Source: JAVVFH01 sp032250585
GTDB lineage: Bacteria; Pseudomonadota; Gammaproteobacteria; Xanthomonadales; SZUA-36
Direction: 5' to 3'
Assembly: GCA_032250585.1 (NCBI GenBank)
Contig: JAVVFH010000145.1
Location: forward strand, 1 to 9,022
DNA length: 9,022 nucleotides
The position numbers and the translations under genes are program-made. Every line of letters begins with the position of its first letter. Position 1 is the stretch's first letter. The notes beneath the pieces were generated by a model. It was not told the origin of the DNA and did no database searches. It worked only from the letters and a program-made list of their open reading frames with translations. This document shows, in pieces, positions 6,730 through 9,022 of the stretch.

Positions 6730-7811
6730 CGCTCGTTCTCCCATGCGTCCAGTGCCTGTGCCAGTGCCGCCTGGTCTGCTGCCGAACCCACCGAGATGCG
6801 CAAGCAGTCCTGCAATTCCGGGTCCGTGGCGAAGCCCCGCAAAATCACACCGCGGTCGGCGCAATAACGCAGCAGGGCCCGCGCGTCGTTGACACGGAGC
6901 AGCACGAAATTGGCCTCCCCGGCGATGAGTTCATTCACGAAAGTGCGGTTTTCCAGCAACTCGATCAGCGCTTTTTTATTCCGGGCAATCTCTTCGATTA
7001 ACCGTGCCTGGCGTTCCCGCATGCCGTCGTCCAGCGTGCGCAGTGCCAGAGCGATGATCGGGGTGGCCAGTGGGTAGGGCGCGATGACGCGCCGCAGCAG
7101 GCCGATAACGGAAGGCTGCGCCAGCACCACGCCGCAGCGCAGTCCCGCCGACGCCCAGGCCTTGGACAGGGTCCGCAGCACCACGAGGTTCTCGTGCGCC
7201 TCGATCAGGCGGGTGGCCGAGGGCTGTGCGCAGAATTCTGCGTAGGCTTCGTCGAGCACCACCAGCGCGCGCCCTGCGGCGGCGGTCAGCAGTTTTTGCA
7301 AAAAGTCTTCGCGGACCAGGTCGCCGGTGGGGTTGTTGGGGGAGGTGAGAAAAATCAGCCTGACGCGGTCGTCCCGCGCGACGGCGGCCAGCACGGCCGG
7401 TTCGTCCATGGCGAAGCGCCGCGCCGGGTCGCGCGCTACCGATACGATGTCGGCGCCCTGAATGCAGGCCGCAATGCGGTACATTCCAAAGGTCGGTGGA
7501 CATTGAACGACGGCGTCCCGCCCGGCCCGGCAGAACACGCGCGTCAGCAGGTCGATGCCTTCGTCGCTGCCGCGGGTCACCAGCACACAGTCGCGCGGCA
7601 CGGCGTAGCGTTCGGCCAGCCTGGCAACGAGTTCCTGCGGCTGCGGTTCCGGGTAGCGGTGCAGTCCCGGGCCGCTGTCGAGCCCGGTCAGCAGTGGGCG
7701 CGGCGCCTCGTTGGCGTTGAGCAGCACGCCCTGTCCGGGTGCTTCGCTGCGTGCCGAGGCGTAAGGCTGCATTGCCACGATTTCGGGCCTCGCCAGCGCG
7801 GTGACATTCAT
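6726..7811 (-). CDS. hisC: HisC: histidinol-phosphate aminotransferase
   Basis: This 361-residue PLP enzyme (aminotransferase fold type I) transfers an amino group from glutamate to imidazole acetol phosphate, giving histidinol phosphate. Family blocks appear in order: LNANEAP (31-37), RYPEPQP (52-58), TRGSDEGIDLL (79-89), SPNNPTG (157-163), DEAYAEF (187-193), and TLSKAWASAGLRCG with the PLP Schiff-base lysine at K217. A substrate-carboxylate arginine is present in LRISVGS near the C-terminus. Length fits E. coli HisC (about 356). The ATG at 7811 overlaps the hisD stop as ATGA. I see no Shine-Dalgarno sequence just before it (the bases are GACAAAACCGC), so start by reinitiation after hisD translation is likely. 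The product feeds the phosphatase half of HisB, encoded directly downstream. Confidence 0.97.
   Translation of the reverse strand: MNVTALARPEIVAMQPYASARSEAPGQGVLLNANEAPRPLLTGLDSGPGLHRYPEPQPQELVARLAERYAVPRDCVLVTRGSDEGIDLLTRVFCRAGRDAVVQCPPTFGMYRIAACIQGADIVSVARDPARRFAMDEPAVLAAVARDDRVRLIFLTSPNNPTGDLVREDFLQKLLTAAAGRALVVLDEAYAEFCAQPSATRLIEAHENLVVLRTLSKAWASAGLRCGVVLAQPSVIGLLRRVIAPYPLATPIIALALRTLDDGMRERQARLIEEIARNKKALIELLENRTFVNELIAGEANFVLLRVNDARALLRYCADRGVILRGFATDPELQDCLRISVGSAADQAALAQALDAWENER
6737..6742 (-). promoter_or_regulatory. Shine-Dalgarno sequence for hisB, inside hisC
   Basis: The minus strand reads GGGAGA, 7 bases before the ATG at 6729. It helps choose this start over more upstream in-frame codons that lie inside hisC. 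Confidence 0.6.
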
Positions 7812-9022
7812 GCGGTTTTGTCTGCGGATTCGAGCCGGGCACGGATCGCCATGCGGTGCGCGTCGAGGCCTTCGATGGCGGCCAGCGCCTCGGCCACGGG
7901 GCCGACCTCGGCGAGGGCCTCCCGGCTGGCCTCCTGGAAGGTCATGCGGCGCAGGAAATCACCCACGCCCAGCGCACCGTGCGAGCGTGCCCAGCCGTAG
8001 GTCGGCAGGACGTGATTGGTGCCCGAGCAGTAATCGCCCAGCGACTCCGGTGTCCACGGGCCGATGAACACCGAGCCGGCATTTTTGACCCGGGTAGCCA
8101 GTTCGCTCGCCGCAGCTGCGTTCAGGATCAGGTGTTCGGGCGCGTAGCGGTTCGCAAGGTCGAGTGCCGCCGCGAGGTCATCCACCAGGATGATGCGGGC
8201 TTCGCCCAGCGATTGCGCCAGGATATTCGCGCGCGGCGAGCGGGGCGCCAGGTCGTCGATCTGCTCGATGACGGCCCTGGCGAGCGTTTCACTGTCGGTC
8301 ACCAACAATACCTGCGAGTCGGGACCGTGTTCGGCCTGCGACAGCAGGTCCCAGGCGACGAATAGCGGCTCGGCCTCGGCATCCGCGATCACCAGCACTT
8401 CGGAGGGACCTGCAGGCATATCGATGGCGGCGCCCTGCGGGTCCATCGACACCTGTTGCTTGGCTTCCGTGACCCAGGCGTTTCCCGGACCGAAGATTTT
8501 CACGCACCGGGGGACGGATTTCGTTCCGTAGGCCATTGCCGCGACGGCTTGTGCGCCACCGGCGCAAAAAACCTGCGCGACGCCGCAAAGTTGCGCGGCG
8601 GCGAGGACCTCGGCCGGTATCCGGCCCTGGCGGCTGGGCGGGCAGAACATGACGAGCCGCTCGCAGCCGGCCAGTCGGGCGGGAATGGCGAGCATCAGCA
8701 CGGTCGAGACCAGCGGCGCGCTGCCACCAGGAATATACAGACCTACCGGCGACAGGGGCTGGTAACGTACCCCGCAGGTCAGGCCGGGGGCCGTTTCGAC
8801 AACGCAGTCCACCGGCACGTCGGCCGCGTGGAAGGTCTCGATGCGGCCGCTGGCGGCGCGGATCGCCTCGACCAGCAGCGGGTCTATGCTGTCGAGGGCG
8901 GCCTGCAGGTCAGCGGCTCCGAGTTCGAACGGCTGGGGAGCGACGCCGTCGATTTTGCGTGTCAGTTCGCCCACGCCTGCGTCGCCCTGCTCGCGCACCT
9001 GGGCGATGATCGCGGCAACGGA
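7808..9022 (-). CDS. hisD: HisD: histidinol dehydrogenase (5' end cut off by window)
   Basis: This enzyme catalyses the last two steps, NAD-dependent oxidation of histidinol through histidinal to histidine. The frame is open to the right edge and reads SVAAIIAQVREQGDA at the boundary. The GTG at 8998 is therefore not the start, and 404 residues are visible. Full-length HisD is about 430, so roughly 25-30 N-terminal residues are missing. Key blocks are VGLYIPGGSAPLVSTVLM, CAGGAQAVAAMAYGT, KIFGPGNAWVTEAK, DMPAGPSEVLVIAD and SQAEHGPDSQ (zinc Gln and His). The catalytic Glu-His pair in YAPEHLIL is at 8132-8137. ESLGDYCSGTNHVLPT (zinc Asp) and the C-terminal LDAHRMA (zinc His) complete the set. 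It is the first visible gene of the cluster; hisG would be expected upstream, outside the window. Its stop overlaps the start of hisC. Confidence 0.97.
   Translation of the reverse strand, partial: SVAAIIAQVREQGDAGVGELTRKIDGVAPQPFELGAADLQAALDSIDPLLVEAIRAASGRIETFHAADVPVDCVVETAPGLTCGVRYQPLSPVGLYIPGGSAPLVSTVLMLAIPARLAGCERLVMFCPPSRQGRIPAEVLAAAQLCGVAQVFCAGGAQAVAAMAYGTKSVPRCVKIFGPGNAWVTEAKQQVSMDPQGAAIDMPAGPSEVLVIADAEAEPLFVAWDLLSQAEHGPDSQVLLVTDSETLARAVIEQIDDLAPRSPRANILAQSLGEARIILVDDLAAALDLANRYAPEHLILNAAAASELATRVKNAGSVFIGPWTPESLGDYCSGTNHVLPTYGWARSHGALGVGDFLRRMTFQEASREALAEVGPVAEALAAIEGLDAHRMAIRARLESADKTA

Noticed and set aside
5647..6864. A HisB frame extended upstream to 6864 (405 residues).
   Set aside because: The added 45 residues are read from the end of hisC in another frame. 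The ATG at 6729 has a GGGAGA ribosome site and the usual ATGA overlap, and gives the normal HisB length.
1..9022. A search for a novel system: CRISPR arrays, long repeats, tRNA or other RNA genes, phage or transposon remnants, attenuator or riboswitch.
   Set aside because: None was seen by eye. The whole window is covered by recognised coding regions in normal frames with uniform base composition. The his leader, where an attenuator could lie, would be upstream of the right edge.

Overview
The window is a gene-dense, high-GC stretch of bacterial chromosome (roughly two thirds G+C by eye, not counted) with essentially no intergenic DNA. Gene order, fused HisB and HisIE proteins, and the E. coli-like sequence of the His enzymes all point to a gammaproteobacterium. 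HisB resembles the Xanthomonas-type enzyme in its rewritten zinc loop and its SALPSTKG-type C-terminus, which suggests a Xanthomonadales-like or neighbouring lineage. That placement is inference from remembered family sequences, not from a search.

Left part, plus strand (1-2909): the 3' part of a DUF885 family putative metallopeptidase, cut by the left window edge, is followed by a beta-CASP metallo-beta-lactamase protein of the YSH1/CPSF-like ribonuclease type. The second gene starts on a GTG that overlaps the TGA of the first (GTGA), so the two look co-transcribed and translationally coupled. No functional link between them is evident.

Right part, minus strand (2906-9022): seven histidine biosynthesis genes, read right to left as hisD (5' end cut off), hisC, hisB, hisH, hisA, hisF, hisIE. 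This is the enterobacterial order (hisGDCBHAFI), so hisG would be expected just beyond the right edge. Every junction overlaps by 1 to 7 bases, mostly as ATGA. The visible genes cover all steps from PR-ATP to histidine: HisIE (pyrophosphohydrolase and cyclohydrolase), HisA (isomerase), HisHF (imidazole glycerol phosphate synthase), HisB (dehydratase and phosphatase), HisC (transaminase) and HisD (dehydrogenase).

The two blocks converge and overlap tail to tail by 4 bases, so there is no room for a conventional intergenic terminator. I found no promoter, attenuator, RNA gene, repeat, CRISPR array, mobile element or novel defence-like system. There is no gene-free stretch over 300 bases. This is an ordinary housekeeping region. 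The points worth a second look are the HisB zinc-loop change, the unusually tight packing, and the uncharacterised plus-strand pair.
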